DNA of 18,809 nt from Acidimicrobiia bacterium. GTDB taxonomy: Bacteria > Actinomycetota > Acidimicrobiia > Spongiisociales > UBA5794. Location of the stretch: contig JACDBE010000120.1 in NCBI GenBank assembly GCA_013695075.1, forward strand, positions 1-18,809, given 5' to 3'. A program made the translations under genes and the position numbers. The notes beneath the pieces are model-generated. The model had not been told where the DNA came from and ran no database searches. It saw nothing but the letters and a program-made list of their open reading frames with translations. Below are positions 1-8,200 of this stretch, in pieces (positions within the stretch are counted from its first letter, which is position 1; each line of letters starts with the position of its first letter).

Positions 1-1
1 C

Positions 2-226
2 AACACCACCCAGGTGGCCGAACTGCTCGGCTCGACACCCGAGGTGGTCAGGACGAAGGTGGCCGCCGGTGAGCTACCGGCATACCGATGGGGGAAGAAC
101 TTCCGCTACTTCCGCGACGAGGTCATCACCTGGTTGCGACAGCAGGTGGTGGTGACGGACAACGCCGAGGGCGAGGACCCGGTCGGGGAGGCGGGGGTGA
201 CGGGCCGGTACCGGGCTCCGGCCTGA
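2..226 (+). CDS. Excisionase-like helix-turn-helix DNA-binding protein (5' partial)
   Basis: The reading frame is open from the window edge, and the protein ends at a stop at 224-226. The visible start reads NTTQVAELLGSTPEVVRTKV, followed by AGELPAYRWGKNFRYFRDEVITWL. This matches the pattern of the small MerR/excisionase-type HTH_17 family: a TTQVAELL helix, a recognition helix around VRTKV, a GELPAYRWG wing and a terminal WL. About 75 residues are seen, and only the first few are likely missing. The GTG at 14 is a possible start, but the family motif extends upstream of it, so I treat the gene as cut by the window edge. The C-terminal tail (about residues 47-75) is low-complexity and probably disordered. 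It could be a phage or plasmid excisionase or a chromosomal regulator; no integrase is visible in the window. Confidence 0.72.
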   Translation, partial: NTTQVAELLGSTPEVVRTKVAAGELPAYRWGKNFRYFRDEVITWLRQQVVVTDNAEGEDPVGEAGVTGRYRAPA

Positions 227-248
227 CCAGTTCTACTGCGGGATCTGG

Positions 249-736
249 CTACCAGCCGAAGAGGCCCTTGCCCGCGCGGATCGGCCGGCTCCTGGTGAGC
301 AGACGCCACGCCCCGGCGACGGCGTACACCAGGTGATGGGCGGTGCCGGTGACGATTTGCTTGGCGCCCCACTGGGTGGGCGGTGGCGCCACGCCGAGCG
401 CCGGCAGGTAAGCCATGGGGGCGGCCGATACCCCAGTGAAGAACAGCAGGTTGGCCGCCTTGGCCGACAGCGGGGTACCGGCGAGCAGGCCTCGAAGCGC
501 CCTAGCCCGGTTCCATACCCCCAGTGGGTGGCGGTCGACATCCGCTGCTGGCCCTTCTAGCTCTCGGGAGCAACATCGGCGATCTTGTCGAGGGTGTCGA
601 CCGGTGCGGTGCTCGCTTCCCGGCCGGTCAGCTTCATCTCGATGGTCTGGGACAGAGTTATGGCGGCGGTGCCGACGGCCCCGGCCGCCAGCCCGATGCC
701 GACCCTGGCTGCGGTTCTTCCCAAGCGCGCCAGCAT
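249..736 (-). pseudogene. Small membrane protein gene broken by a stop codon and a 1-base frameshift
   Basis: A good start is seen at ATG 736, with a perfect AGGAGG six bases upstream. The first part reads MLARLGRTAARVGIGLAAGA, then a hydrophobic segment and TLDKIADVAPES, before an in-frame TAG at 557-559. The same frame continues as KGQQRMSTATHWGYGTGLG. The continuation ALRGLLAG...GVSAAPMAYLPALGVAPPPTQWG...HHLVYAVAGAWRLL lies in another frame. Adding one G to the G run at 500-502 (C on the + strand) joins the two smoothly as GLG-ALRGLLAG and gives a total length divisible by three (162 residues). About three membrane segments are seen. I do not recognise a named function. The two lesions suggest a decaying gene, although sequencing error could explain the homopolymer one. 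Confidence 0.72.
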
Positions 737-836
737 GCGGATCCTCCTGTGGTGCCATGCCTGGGATACACCCCGGAGCGCATGGCTCGAAACCGGGGGA
801 CGCCGGGGGACACCGCGGGCCACGCCCGGCGGCGGC

Positions 837-2666
837 TCAGTCGGTGATCAGGTGACGCAGGTGGCGCCGTATCACCTTGGCCGATGCCGTTCGCGGCAGC
901 AGGTCGACGGGGACCACCCGGTCGATCCTGAAAAGCGGGTTGAGCTCGGCGCCGATGGCGACCTGCATCGCCTTCTGCCAGGCGAGCGGGTCGGGCTCGG
1001 TCCCCAGGGTGGGTACGGCGAAGATCACCAGTCGGCTGGGGCCTCCTCCCGGCGGGGGCACCGCCACCGCCGCCACCTCGGCGATGCCCTCCACCGATCC
1101 CACTACCCGCTCCAGCTCCGCCGACCCCACCTTGATGCCACCCAGGTTCATGGTGTCGTCGATTCTGCCCAGCGCCCGGTAGTAGCCGCCTTCGAGGCGC
1201 TGCATATGGTCGCCGTGGCGGCGCAAGGGCACGTCCGCCAGGGGGACATCGCGGTAGTAGACCAGGTGATGGTCGCCGTTGAGCAGTTCCACCGACATCC
1301 CGATGGAGGGCGGCACCAAGAACACCTCGCCCTCGTCGGCGGGAATGCCGTGCTCGTCGACGATGCGCAGATCCCAACCCAGCGACGGTGTCGAGAAGGC
1401 GGCGGGGATGGCGTCGTGGAGCACGGTACCGGCGATGTAGCCGCCGCCGATCTCGGTGCCCCCGCAGTACTCGATGACCGGACGGCCCCCGGCCAGGTCC
1501 ATCAACCACGCCATGTCATCGGGGTTGGAGGCCTCCCCGGTGGAGCTGAACAGCCGCACCCCGCTCCAGTCGACACCGTCCAGGGTCCCCGCCGCCCGCC
1601 ACGACGCCACCAGGCTGGGAACCACTCCGAGCACGGTGACCCCGGCGTTCATCACGAAATCGGCGAATGCCCGGCCGGTGGGGGCGTCGTCGTGCAACGC
1701 CATCGTCGCCCCGTTCACCAGCGTGGCGTAGATGAGCCACGGTCCCATCATCCACCCCAGGTTGGTGGGCCAGGCCACCACGTCTTCGGGGTGGATGTCG
1801 TGGTGGAGGTGGCCGTCCATGGCGGCCTTGATCGGGGTGAGGTGGGTCCACGGGATCGCCTTGGGGTCGCCGGTGGTGCCCGAGGAGAACAGAACGTTGC
1901 TGATGCGGTCGGGATCGCCGATGGCCGGGGAAAACGGCGTCTCATCGTCGAGCAGGTCGGACCACCACCGGTCGCCGGGACGTAGCTCGATCCCGGCACC
2001 GGTGTCGACCACCACCGCCCGTTCCGCCCCGGCGGCGGCGACCTTATCGAACATGGGCAGGTGCCGTCCCCCGCGGGTAGTCCGGTCCTGGGTGATGACC
2101 AGGTCGGCCCGGCCGATGCGCAGCCTGGCGGTGATCTCCTCGGCGGCGAAGCTGTCGGCGATGGACACCACCGCGGCCCCGGTGACCACCACCGCCAGGT
2201 AGGCGACCACCGACTCCAGGGTCATCGGCATGGCGATGGCTACCCGATCACCCTCCCCCACCCCGATGCGCCCCAGCCCGGTGGCCGCCCCATGCACCGC
2301 GCCGCGCAGCTCGCCGTAGGTGACCCGGTGAAGGGCACCGGCACGGCTATGCACGACTGCGACTCGGTCAGGATCGGCGGTGAAGCACGATTCGACGATG
2401 TTGAGCAGGGCCTCGGGCAGCCAGCGAGGACGCTCCACCCCGACGGCCAGGTCGAGGACGGTGCGGTACGGGGTGCGCAGCACCACCCCCAGTCGTTCGA
2501 TGACCGCCCCCCAGAACTCGCCTGGTGCGTCGACCGACCAGCGGTGCAGCGCCGGATACCCGTGTTGGCCGCACTCGGCCATGAAGGCGGTGAGGTTGGC
2601 GGCGGCCACGGTGGCCTGGTCGGGGCGCCACCCCGGTTCGGGCAGGCGGTGCGGCGAGGCGGTCAC
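837..2666 (-). CDS. Acyl-activating AMP-forming synthetase (acyl-CoA synthetase, AAE17/18-like)
   Basis: This is an adenylate-forming ligase of the acyl-CoA synthetase superfamily. Such enzymes activate a carboxylate with ATP and usually transfer it to CoA. The call gives 609 residues from GTG 2666. An N-terminal acetyl-CoA-synthetase-like region contains the stretch EFWGAVIERLGVV. The ATP loop is FSSGTTGDPKAIPW (residues 260-273) and the GGTEIGGG motif has T404 and E405. The hinge motif GRIDDTMNLGG starts at residue 500. The C-terminal catalytic lysine is K597 in ASAKVIRR. The N-terminal segment and the SSGTTG..KAIPW form resemble plant acyl-activating enzymes AAE17/18 and acetoacetyl-CoA synthetases, so the acid substrate is uncertain. 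The frame stays open far upstream, but that part runs antisense through the transporter gene and has no family character. A -10-like TAGCCT lies eight bases before GTG 2666, favouring this start. Confidence 0.86.
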   Translation of the reverse strand: MTASPHRLPEPGWRPDQATVAAANLTAFMAECGQHGYPALHRWSVDAPGEFWGAVIERLGVVLRTPYRTVLDLAVGVERPRWLPEALLNIVESCFTADPDRVAVVHSRAGALHRVTYGELRGAVHGAATGLGRIGVGEGDRVAIAMPMTLESVVAYLAVVVTGAAVVSIADSFAAEEITARLRIGRADLVITQDRTTRGGRHLPMFDKVAAAGAERAVVVDTGAGIELRPGDRWWSDLLDDETPFSPAIGDPDRISNVLFSSGTTGDPKAIPWTHLTPIKAAMDGHLHHDIHPEDVVAWPTNLGWMMGPWLIYATLVNGATMALHDDAPTGRAFADFVMNAGVTVLGVVPSLVASWRAAGTLDGVDWSGVRLFSSTGEASNPDDMAWLMDLAGGRPVIEYCGGTEIGGGYIAGTVLHDAIPAAFSTPSLGWDLRIVDEHGIPADEGEVFLVPPSIGMSVELLNGDHHLVYYRDVPLADVPLRRHGDHMQRLEGGYYRALGRIDDTMNLGGIKVGSAELERVVGSVEGIAEVAAVAVPPPGGGPSRLVIFAVPTLGTEPDPLAWQKAMQVAIGAELNPLFRIDRVVPVDLLPRTASAKVIRRHLRHLITD

Positions 2667-2674
2667 GGCGCCGC

Positions 2675-2680
2675 AGGCTA
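2675..2680 (-). promoter_or_regulatory. -10-like box for a probable leaderless transcript of the AMP ligase
   Basis: TAGCCT on the minus strand fits the actinobacterial TAnnnT -10 form. It is followed by eight bases and then the GTG start at 2666, with no Shine-Dalgarno sequence between. Transcription from this box would start at or very near the start codon. No convincing -35 is seen. Confidence 0.45.
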
Positions 2681-2768
2681 ACGGCCCGGCATACGGCGCC
2701 GGCCCCCCATGGGGCGGCCGCGGGGCGGAGGCTCTCGGTACCGCCACCAGCACCGCCTGGCGACGACA

Positions 2769-4223
2769 ATGCCGCCCATGCCCGACCCCGCTCCCACTAG
2801 ACCCGCCTGGTGGGGAGGTCGGGGGCACATCGGCTTCACCCTGGTGGTGTTCGTTGTGCTGGCCTCGCTGGACAACGCCGCCGCCGCCCTCATCCCGGCC
2901 ATGGTGATCCCGGTGCGGGAGACCCTGTCCACCAGCTCGGCGGCGATCGGGGTGCTCACCGGCACCGTCATCCTGCTGTCGGCGATGACCGCCGCGGTGT
3001 GGGCCTACTTGGGCGATCGGGGGAGCCGCAAGCGGTTGCTGCTGGCGGGCACCGCCATATGGGCGATCGGGTCCGGGTTGTCGGCGACGGCGCAGTCCTT
3101 CGGCCAGCTCTTCGGCTACCAGCTGGTGGTCGCCGTTGGTCTGGGCAGTGTCGCCTCCATTGGGTTCTCGGTGATCAGCGATTTCATCGCGCCCCGCCGG
3201 CGCGGGTTGGCGATGAGCCTGTGGGGGCTGTCGCAGGGGATCGGCGGATTGTCCGGTGGGCTGCTCGCCAGCCAGCTGGGTGCCGACGACTTCCGGATGC
3301 CGATGGCGGCCATCGCCGCCCTCGGTGCGGGCTTCGCCATCCTGTATCTGGTGACCTTCGAGGCCCCCCGTGGGTGGAGCGAGCCGGCCCTCAGTGGGCT
3401 GCACGCCGATCCCTCCATCGACTACGGCTACACCATCGAGCCCGACCAGGTCCCGGCGCTGGCGCGCCGGCCCACCAACCGGTGGTTGATCGCCCAGGGA
3501 TTGACGGCGCAGATGGCGTACGGATCGCTGATCTGGGTGCCGTTGCTGTACCAGGAGAAGGTGATCGCCGAGGGGTACTCCATCGCCACCGCTACCAGGG
3601 TGGGGGGACTGCTCGGCGCCATCTTCCAGGTGGGGGCGCTGTTCTCGGTGCTCACAGGACATCTCGGCGACCGTCTCCAGGCGCGCCGGCTGGATGGGCG
3701 GGCCCTGATCAGCGCCGTGGGGATCCTGGGGGCGATCCCGTTCTTCCTGGCGTTCCTGTTCCTGCCGTTGCGTGGTCTGGACGTCACCGAAGGCGCCGGC
3801 ACCTTCGCCCTGATCCCCGAGGTGCTGGCGGAGGTGGTCACCAACCCATGGGTGGGCGGTGCCTTCCTGCTGGCGGTCGTCGCCCTCGCCTTCACGTCGG
3901 CCAACTCACCGAACTGGTTCGCCCTGATCTCCGACGTCAACCTGCCCGAGCATCGGGGCACGGTGTACGGGATGGGCAATCTGGCCAACGGGGTGGGGCG
4001 ATCGATCGGCAACGCCCTCACCGGCGGCGTCGCCGGGGTCATCGAGCGGGCCATCCCCCCGCCGCTCAGCTGGGCGCTGGGACTCGCCGTGTTCCAGGTG
4101 TGGTTCCTCCCCACCGGGTACTGCTACTGGCGGGCCGCCGGCACCTCGCCCGGCGACATCATCGCGGTGCGGTCGGTGCTGGCCGATCGCGGGCGTCCCC
4201 CAGGGCAAACCTTGAGCGAGTGA
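2769..4223 (+). CDS. Major facilitator superfamily transporter
   Basis: The 484-residue protein is dominated by hydrophobic helices, consistent with a 12-segment MFS carrier in the cytoplasmic membrane. The first-half signature motif A is clear in AYLGDRGSRKRLLL (between TM2 and TM3). A second copy appears at the start of the C-terminal half as GHLGDRLQARRL. A long cytoplasmic linker lies between the halves (around FEAPRGWSEPALSG to ALARRPTNRW). The late segment LPEHRGTVYGMGNLANGVGRS is typical of the TM10-11 loop of this superfamily. The substrate cannot be told. The start is uncertain: ATG 2769 and ATG 2778 are both possible and neither has a good ribosome binding site. The gene is divergent from the AMP ligase across about 100 bp, so a shared control region and a related substrate are possible but unproven. 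Confidence 0.88.
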   Translation: MPPMPDPAPTRPAWWGGRGHIGFTLVVFVVLASLDNAAAALIPAMVIPVRETLSTSSAAIGVLTGTVILLSAMTAAVWAYLGDRGSRKRLLLAGTAIWAIGSGLSATAQSFGQLFGYQLVVAVGLGSVASIGFSVISDFIAPRRRGLAMSLWGLSQGIGGLSGGLLASQLGADDFRMPMAAIAALGAGFAILYLVTFEAPRGWSEPALSGLHADPSIDYGYTIEPDQVPALARRPTNRWLIAQGLTAQMAYGSLIWVPLLYQEKVIAEGYSIATATRVGGLLGAIFQVGALFSVLTGHLGDRLQARRLDGRALISAVGILGAIPFFLAFLFLPLRGLDVTEGAGTFALIPEVLAEVVTNPWVGGAFLLAVVALAFTSANSPNWFALISDVNLPEHRGTVYGMGNLANGVGRSIGNALTGGVAGVIERAIPPPLSWALGLAVFQVWFLPTGYCYWRAAGTSPGDIIAVRSVLADRGRPPGQTLSE

Positions 4224-4250
4224 CCCCGGTATGCGGGGCGAGACGCTCAA
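4212..4250. terminator. Nested inverted repeat across the MFS stop codon
   Basis: Outer arms TTGAGCG (4212-4218) and CGCTCAA (4244-4250) flank an inner stem CCCCG (4224-4228) and CGGGG (4234-4238) with a five-base loop. The two stems are separated by a five-by-five internal loop. The structure begins inside the last codons of the transporter gene. No T tract follows, so it could be a weak terminator or an mRNA-stabilising hairpin. Confidence 0.4.
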
Positions 4251-4278
4251 AGTTGGTGTCACGGTGCCCTCCCCGCCA

Positions 4279-4284
4279 TAGACT
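4279..4284 (+). promoter_or_regulatory. -10-like box for a probable leaderless sulfotransferase transcript
   Basis: TAGACT fits the TAnnnT -10 form and lies exactly six bases before GTG 4291. No ribosome binding site is seen. This is the geometry expected when the start codon is the first codon of the mRNA, a common arrangement in actinobacteria. Confidence 0.5.
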
Positions 4285-4290
4285 TCCACG

Positions 4291-4962
4291 GTGGCTGTCA
4301 TCTCCCGGGAGCACCGGTTCCTTTTCATCCAGAACCCCCGCACCGGATCGACCGCCATCGGGGAAGGGCTGCTGGTGCCCCGGTTCGGTGCCGAGATCGT
4401 CGGTGTCCCGGCGTCACACGAGACCGCCGGCGACAAGCACGCCTCAGCCGACGACCTGGTGCAGCACGGTCTCCTCACCGCCGACGAGGTGGACCGCCTG
4501 TACGTGTTTGGAGCCATCCGCAACCCCTACGACTCGCTGGTGTCGCTGTACGACAAGATGCACGGCGAGTATGCCCCGCTGCTGGACGACCCCACCTCCT
4601 GGGTACACAAGCAACCGGCGTACGTCGCCAGCATGCGGGTGGCCGTCGACTCCGGCTTCTCCGAGTGGGTGATCTTCCACCTCACTAGACGCCCGGTGTG
4701 GCAACTCCCCCGAGCAACCCTGAGCCGAGGTCGGTCGATCTCGCCAAGGTACCTGGGGCTCGATCGGCTGCTCCGCTTCGAGAGCCTGCAGGGTGGTGTC
4801 GATGCCGCCATGGACGACCTCGGGCTGCCCCGCCAGGAGGTACCACGGGTGAACGTGACCCGTCGTCGCCCCGGGTATCGGATCCGCTACGACGCCACCG
4901 CCCGCTGGGTGGCCCGGCGCGCCTACCGTCGCTACGAGCAGGTCTTCGGCTACCGGTTCTGA
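4291..4962 (+). CDS. Sulfotransferase-family protein (PAPS-dependent type)
   Basis: The 223-residue protein has the two hallmarks of P-loop-like sulfotransferases, which move a sulfuryl group from PAPS to an acceptor. The 5'-phosphosulfate loop near the N-terminus is FIQNPRTGSTAIGEGL (residues 12-27), with R17 and T18 in the usual places. The 3'-phosphate motif is FGAIRNPYDSLVSLYDK (from residue 73), with R77, N78, P79 and a downstream serine. The C-terminus ends in RYEQVFGYRF, a common finish for this fold. The acceptor could be a carbohydrate, lipid or small molecule. GTG 4291 is chosen because the fold starts almost at once and a -10 box sits six bases upstream. The gene lies 67 bp after the transporter on the same strand and probably has its own promoter. 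Confidence 0.83.
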   Translation: MAVISREHRFLFIQNPRTGSTAIGEGLLVPRFGAEIVGVPASHETAGDKHASADDLVQHGLLTADEVDRLYVFGAIRNPYDSLVSLYDKMHGEYAPLLDDPTSWVHKQPAYVASMRVAVDSGFSEWVIFHLTRRPVWQLPRATLSRGRSISPRYLGLDRLLRFESLQGGVDAAMDDLGLPRQEVPRVNVTRRRPGYRIRYDATARWVARRAYRRYEQVFGYRF

Positions 4963-4966
4963 TCGA

Positions 4967-4991
4967 CGTCCCGACGGACTCATCCGGGACG
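4967..4991. terminator. Hairpin just after the sulfotransferase gene
   Basis: Arms CGTCCCG (4967-4973) and CGGGACG (4985-4991) form a seven-base-pair stem with an eleven-base loop, starting five bases after the stop codon. No T run follows. It is a possible terminator protecting the nrdJ promoter from read-through. Confidence 0.4.
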
Positions 4992-5100
4992 CCGGGCGCG
5001 AAACAATTCCAGGCGCCGAGTTTGGCGCGATGACGCCGGGGCCACTACAACCCCTCCTGCCCCAACGACCCCCAGATGAACGGCCCTGCCGGAAAGACCC

Positions 5101-5130
5101 TTGACGTAGTTACAGCCTTGTAACTACACT
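5101..5130 (+). promoter_or_regulatory. Probable nrdJ promoter
   Basis: TTGACG at 5101-5106 and TACACT at 5125-5130 form a sigma-70-type promoter with an 18-base spacer. The expected transcription start is near 5137, giving a leader of about 105 bases. I see no B12-riboswitch-like structure in that leader. Confidence 0.6.
5106..5127. repeat. Perfect inverted repeat inside the nrdJ promoter
   Basis: Arms GTAGTTACA (5106-5114) and TGTAACTAC (5119-5127) are perfect reverse complements around a four-base centre. The repeat fills the spacer and reaches into the -10 box. This position suits a repressor operator. The half site TTACA/TGTAA is reminiscent of BlaI/CopY-type operators, but the centre is longer than theirs, so I leave the factor unassigned. 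Confidence 0.6.
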
Positions 5131-5136
5131 GTGGTT

Positions 5137-5152
5137 CCGCAATATCTGGGGT
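5137..5152 (+). promoter_or_regulatory. NrdR box 1 (upstream)
   Basis: CCGCAATATCTGGGGT matches the NrdR box consensus (ACACTATATATAGTGT type) at the core CAATATCT and the trailing GT. NrdR is the ATP/dATP-sensing zinc-finger repressor of ribonucleotide reductase genes. This box starts just after the -10 element, over the likely transcription start. Confidence 0.65.
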
Positions 5153-5167
5153 GTCGTTACTTCCCTG

Positions 5168-5183
5168 ACACTAGATGTTGTGG
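5168..5183 (+). promoter_or_regulatory. NrdR box 2 (downstream)
   Basis: ACACTAGATGTTGTGG is a near-consensus NrdR box. It begins 31 bp after box 1, about three helical turns, which is the spacing known for paired NrdR boxes. Two correctly spaced boxes directly upstream of a ribonucleotide reductase gene make the assignment strong. Confidence 0.75.
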
Positions 5184-5241
5184 ATGCGAACTACGAGAGC
5201 AGGCGCCCCAATCCGGTGGGCGCCACCGGGAGGGACGGCAG

Positions 5242-8200
5242 ATGACTGCGGCGACCAAGACCACGGGCCTGACCATCGAGCGCCACTTCACCGTCGAGGG
5301 GCAGGACCCCTACGAAACGGTGGCGTGGAGCCGGCGCACCAGCCGGATCAGCAATCCCGACGGCTCGGTGGTGTTCGAGATGGAGGACGCCGAGATCCCC
5401 ACCACCTGGTCTCAGGTCGCCGCCGACATCATGGTTTCCAAGTACTTCCGCAAGGCGGGGGTGCCCCAGATGGACGGCGCCGGCCAGCCCATCGTGGATG
5501 AGACCGGCAACCCGGTGCTCGGCCCGGAGCGCTCCGCCCGCCAGGTGATCGCCCGGCTGGCGGCGACGTGGCGGTGGTGGGGAGAGAACCACGGCTACTT
5601 CGCCACTCCTACCGACGCCGCCGCCTTCGAGGACGAGCTGGCCTACATGCTGCTCCACCAGATGGCGGCCCCTAACTCGCCGCAGTGGTTCAACACCGGG
5701 CTCAATCACGCCTACGGCATCACCGGACCAGCCCAGGGCTTCTGGTACGTCGACCCAGACACCGAGGAGCTGATCCCCTCCCCCGACTCCTACACCCGCC
5801 CCGCCCCCCATGCCTGTTTCATACAAGCGGTGGGAGACGACCTGGTGAACGAGGGCGGGATCATGGACCTGTGGGTGCGCGAGGCGCGCCTGTTCAAGTT
5901 CGGTTCCGGCTGCACATCCGGGGATTCGCGGGTCTACGTGGCCGGCGACGGATTCATCCCGATCCGTGACCTCTTTGCGAGGTTCGCCGCCGAGGGTCGT
6001 CCGATCAGGGAGTTCGACGGCAAGGGCCGCTACATCGACATCGGCGACACTGAGGTGTTCACCCTTTCGGTCGATGAAGAGACGGGCGAGTACACCCAGG
6101 ACAAGGTCGAGCTGGTGTGGTCCTACGACGTCGCCACCGACGACAAGGTGACGGTTGCGTTGGACACCGGTGCCCGCGTCACCGTCTCGGCCTGGCACCC
6201 GTTCCTCGCCTGGGATGGCGAGCGAGTCGTCGAGCGGCGGGCCGATGCGTTGCGTCAGGGCGATGCCGTGATCGGCCCCAACCGCTCTGCCGCCGACTCG
6301 CTGGCAACCGAGCCCATCGTGTTGCCATACGAGACGACGTTCCATGGCACCACCGAGACCCGTTACGTGCTGGTCGACCACGATCTCGCCTGGTTGGTCG
6401 GCTACTTCATGGGCGACGGAAGTCTGGGAGTGACATCGAACACCACCACGAACAAATATGGGTCGCAGTACAGGTACCGGCGGTTCCGGCTCAGGTTCCA
6501 CGACGAGACCGAGGCCGCCCTGGAACGAGTCCAGGCCATTGTCGCCCGTGTCTTCGGAGAAACGGCAGCGCTGCAGTCTGATGGGCGGGGGAGCAACGGC
6601 AAACACCTCTGCTATAACGGCCGCAACGTCACTGGGTTCTTTGCCTCGCTGTTCGAGCCGGGCCCGAAGACCTACACCCTCGCCATGCCACGCTTCGTAT
6701 GGCTTCTCGATCGTAACGAGGTCCTCGGGTTCCTGGCCGGACTGATCGACTCCGACGGCACCGTCTCCGGCGGCCGCGCCATGTACACCACGGCGTCGGC
6801 GGCCTTCGCCGAAGATGTCGCCACTCTGGCATCGGTGTACGGCCTCGGAGGTGGCACCCGGCGCTATCGCGGGGTCACCACGACGACGGTCGTACGCCGC
6901 TCCACGTCATTCGATCTCCGGCTGGAGCTCGGTGGGCACCTGACGCATCCGGCGCGCCGGGAGAACTTGCTCGACGCCTCGACTCGCCATGAGCGCCATC
7001 ACTGCATGCCATTGTCGGACCGGCTCGCCGCCGAACTATTCGGTGAGCACGACCCGAGCACCTGGATGCGGCTACCGGTTGGTGACGAGACGTTCCACCT
7101 GGGTCGGCTGCATTACGAAGGCATCGTCAACCCCCTCAAGCTTGGGCGTGCCCTCGCCGTCCTCGATCGTCACGACGAGATGACCCGCTCGCTAGCACGA
7201 ATCGCTGAATCGCTGGCCTTCGTCACCGACGTCAGCCGATGCACTGACGACCCCGACTTCTATGACCTCACCGTCGCCCGTCACAGCAACTACCTGGCCG
7301 GTGAGTCGGGCGTCGTCGCCATTCACAACACCGGCAGCAACTTCTCCCATATCCGTGCGGAGGGCGAGCCGCTGTCGGGGGGTGGCAAGTCGTCGGGGTT
7401 GATGAGCTTCCTGAAGGTGGGCGACCGTGCCGCCGGCGCCATCAAGTCGGGCGGTACTACCAGGCGCGCCGCCAAGATGGTCATCCTCGACGTCGATCAC
7501 CCCGACATCGAGACGTTCGTCAACTGGAAAGCCAACGAGGAGGACAAGGTCAGGGCGCTGGTCGCCGCCGGGTACGACTCGGACTTCAACGGGGAGGCGT
7601 ACGCCACCGTTTCCGGGCAGAACTCCAACAACTCGGTGCGGCTGTCCAACGAGTTCGTCCAGGCGGTGCTCGATGACGCCGACTGGGACCTCACCGCCCG
7701 CACCGACGGGCGCGTGATGAAGACCCTCAAGGCACGCTCCCTGTGGCGGCAAATCGCCGAGGCGGCGTGGAAGTGCGCCGACCCCGGGGTCCAGTTCGAC
7801 ACCACCATCCAGGAGTGGCACACCTCCCCCGCCGGCGGCCGCATCCGAGCGACAAATCCCTGTTCCGAATATGTTTTTCTCGACAATACTGCCTGCAACT
7901 TGGCCTCGTTGAACCTCGTTGCGTTCGAACGGGCCGACGGCACCTTCGACCTCGATGCCTACCGGCACGCCATCCGGCTGTGGACCATCGTGCTCGAGGT
8001 CTCGGTGACCATGGCCCACTTCCCCTCCAAGGAGATCGCCCAAGGCAGCTACGACTACCGGACGTTGGGACTGGGCTACGCCAACCTGGGCTCGTTGCTG
8101 ATGCGCGATGGCATCGCCTACGACTCCGACGAGGCGCGGGCCATCGCCGGGGCGCTGACGGCAGTGCTGACCGGGTATGCCTACGCCACCTCGGCGGAGA

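Noticed and set aside
793..811. Direct repeat of CCGGGGGAC (793-801 and 803-811)
   Set aside because: Only two short copies of a GC-rich string between genes; this could be chance in DNA of this composition and has no array-like continuation.
585..1985. Plus-strand frame of 466 residues
   Set aside because: It lies antisense to the conserved AMP ligase and has a His/Gly/Pro/Arg-rich shadow composition.
2667..3662. Upstream extension of the AMP ligase frame (about 330 extra residues)
   Set aside because: It runs antisense through the transporter gene, is low-complexity and rich in Gly, His, Gln and Arg, and has no family character. Long open frames on the opposite strand are expected at this GC content.
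5013..5028. Small hairpin GCGCC / GGCGC upstream of nrdJ
   Set aside because: A five-base-pair stem is too weak to call in this GC-rich context and has no clear positional role.
5131..5241. Earlier nrdJ start at GTG 5131
   Set aside because: It would put coding sequence over both NrdR boxes and the transcription start region. ATG 5242 has GGGAGGG at the right distance and fits the family N-terminus.
5131..5241. Cobalamin riboswitch in the nrdJ leader
   Set aside because: The leader is only about 105 bases and shows no B12-box-like element or multi-stem structure. A riboswitch repressing a B12-dependent enzyme by B12 would also make little sense.
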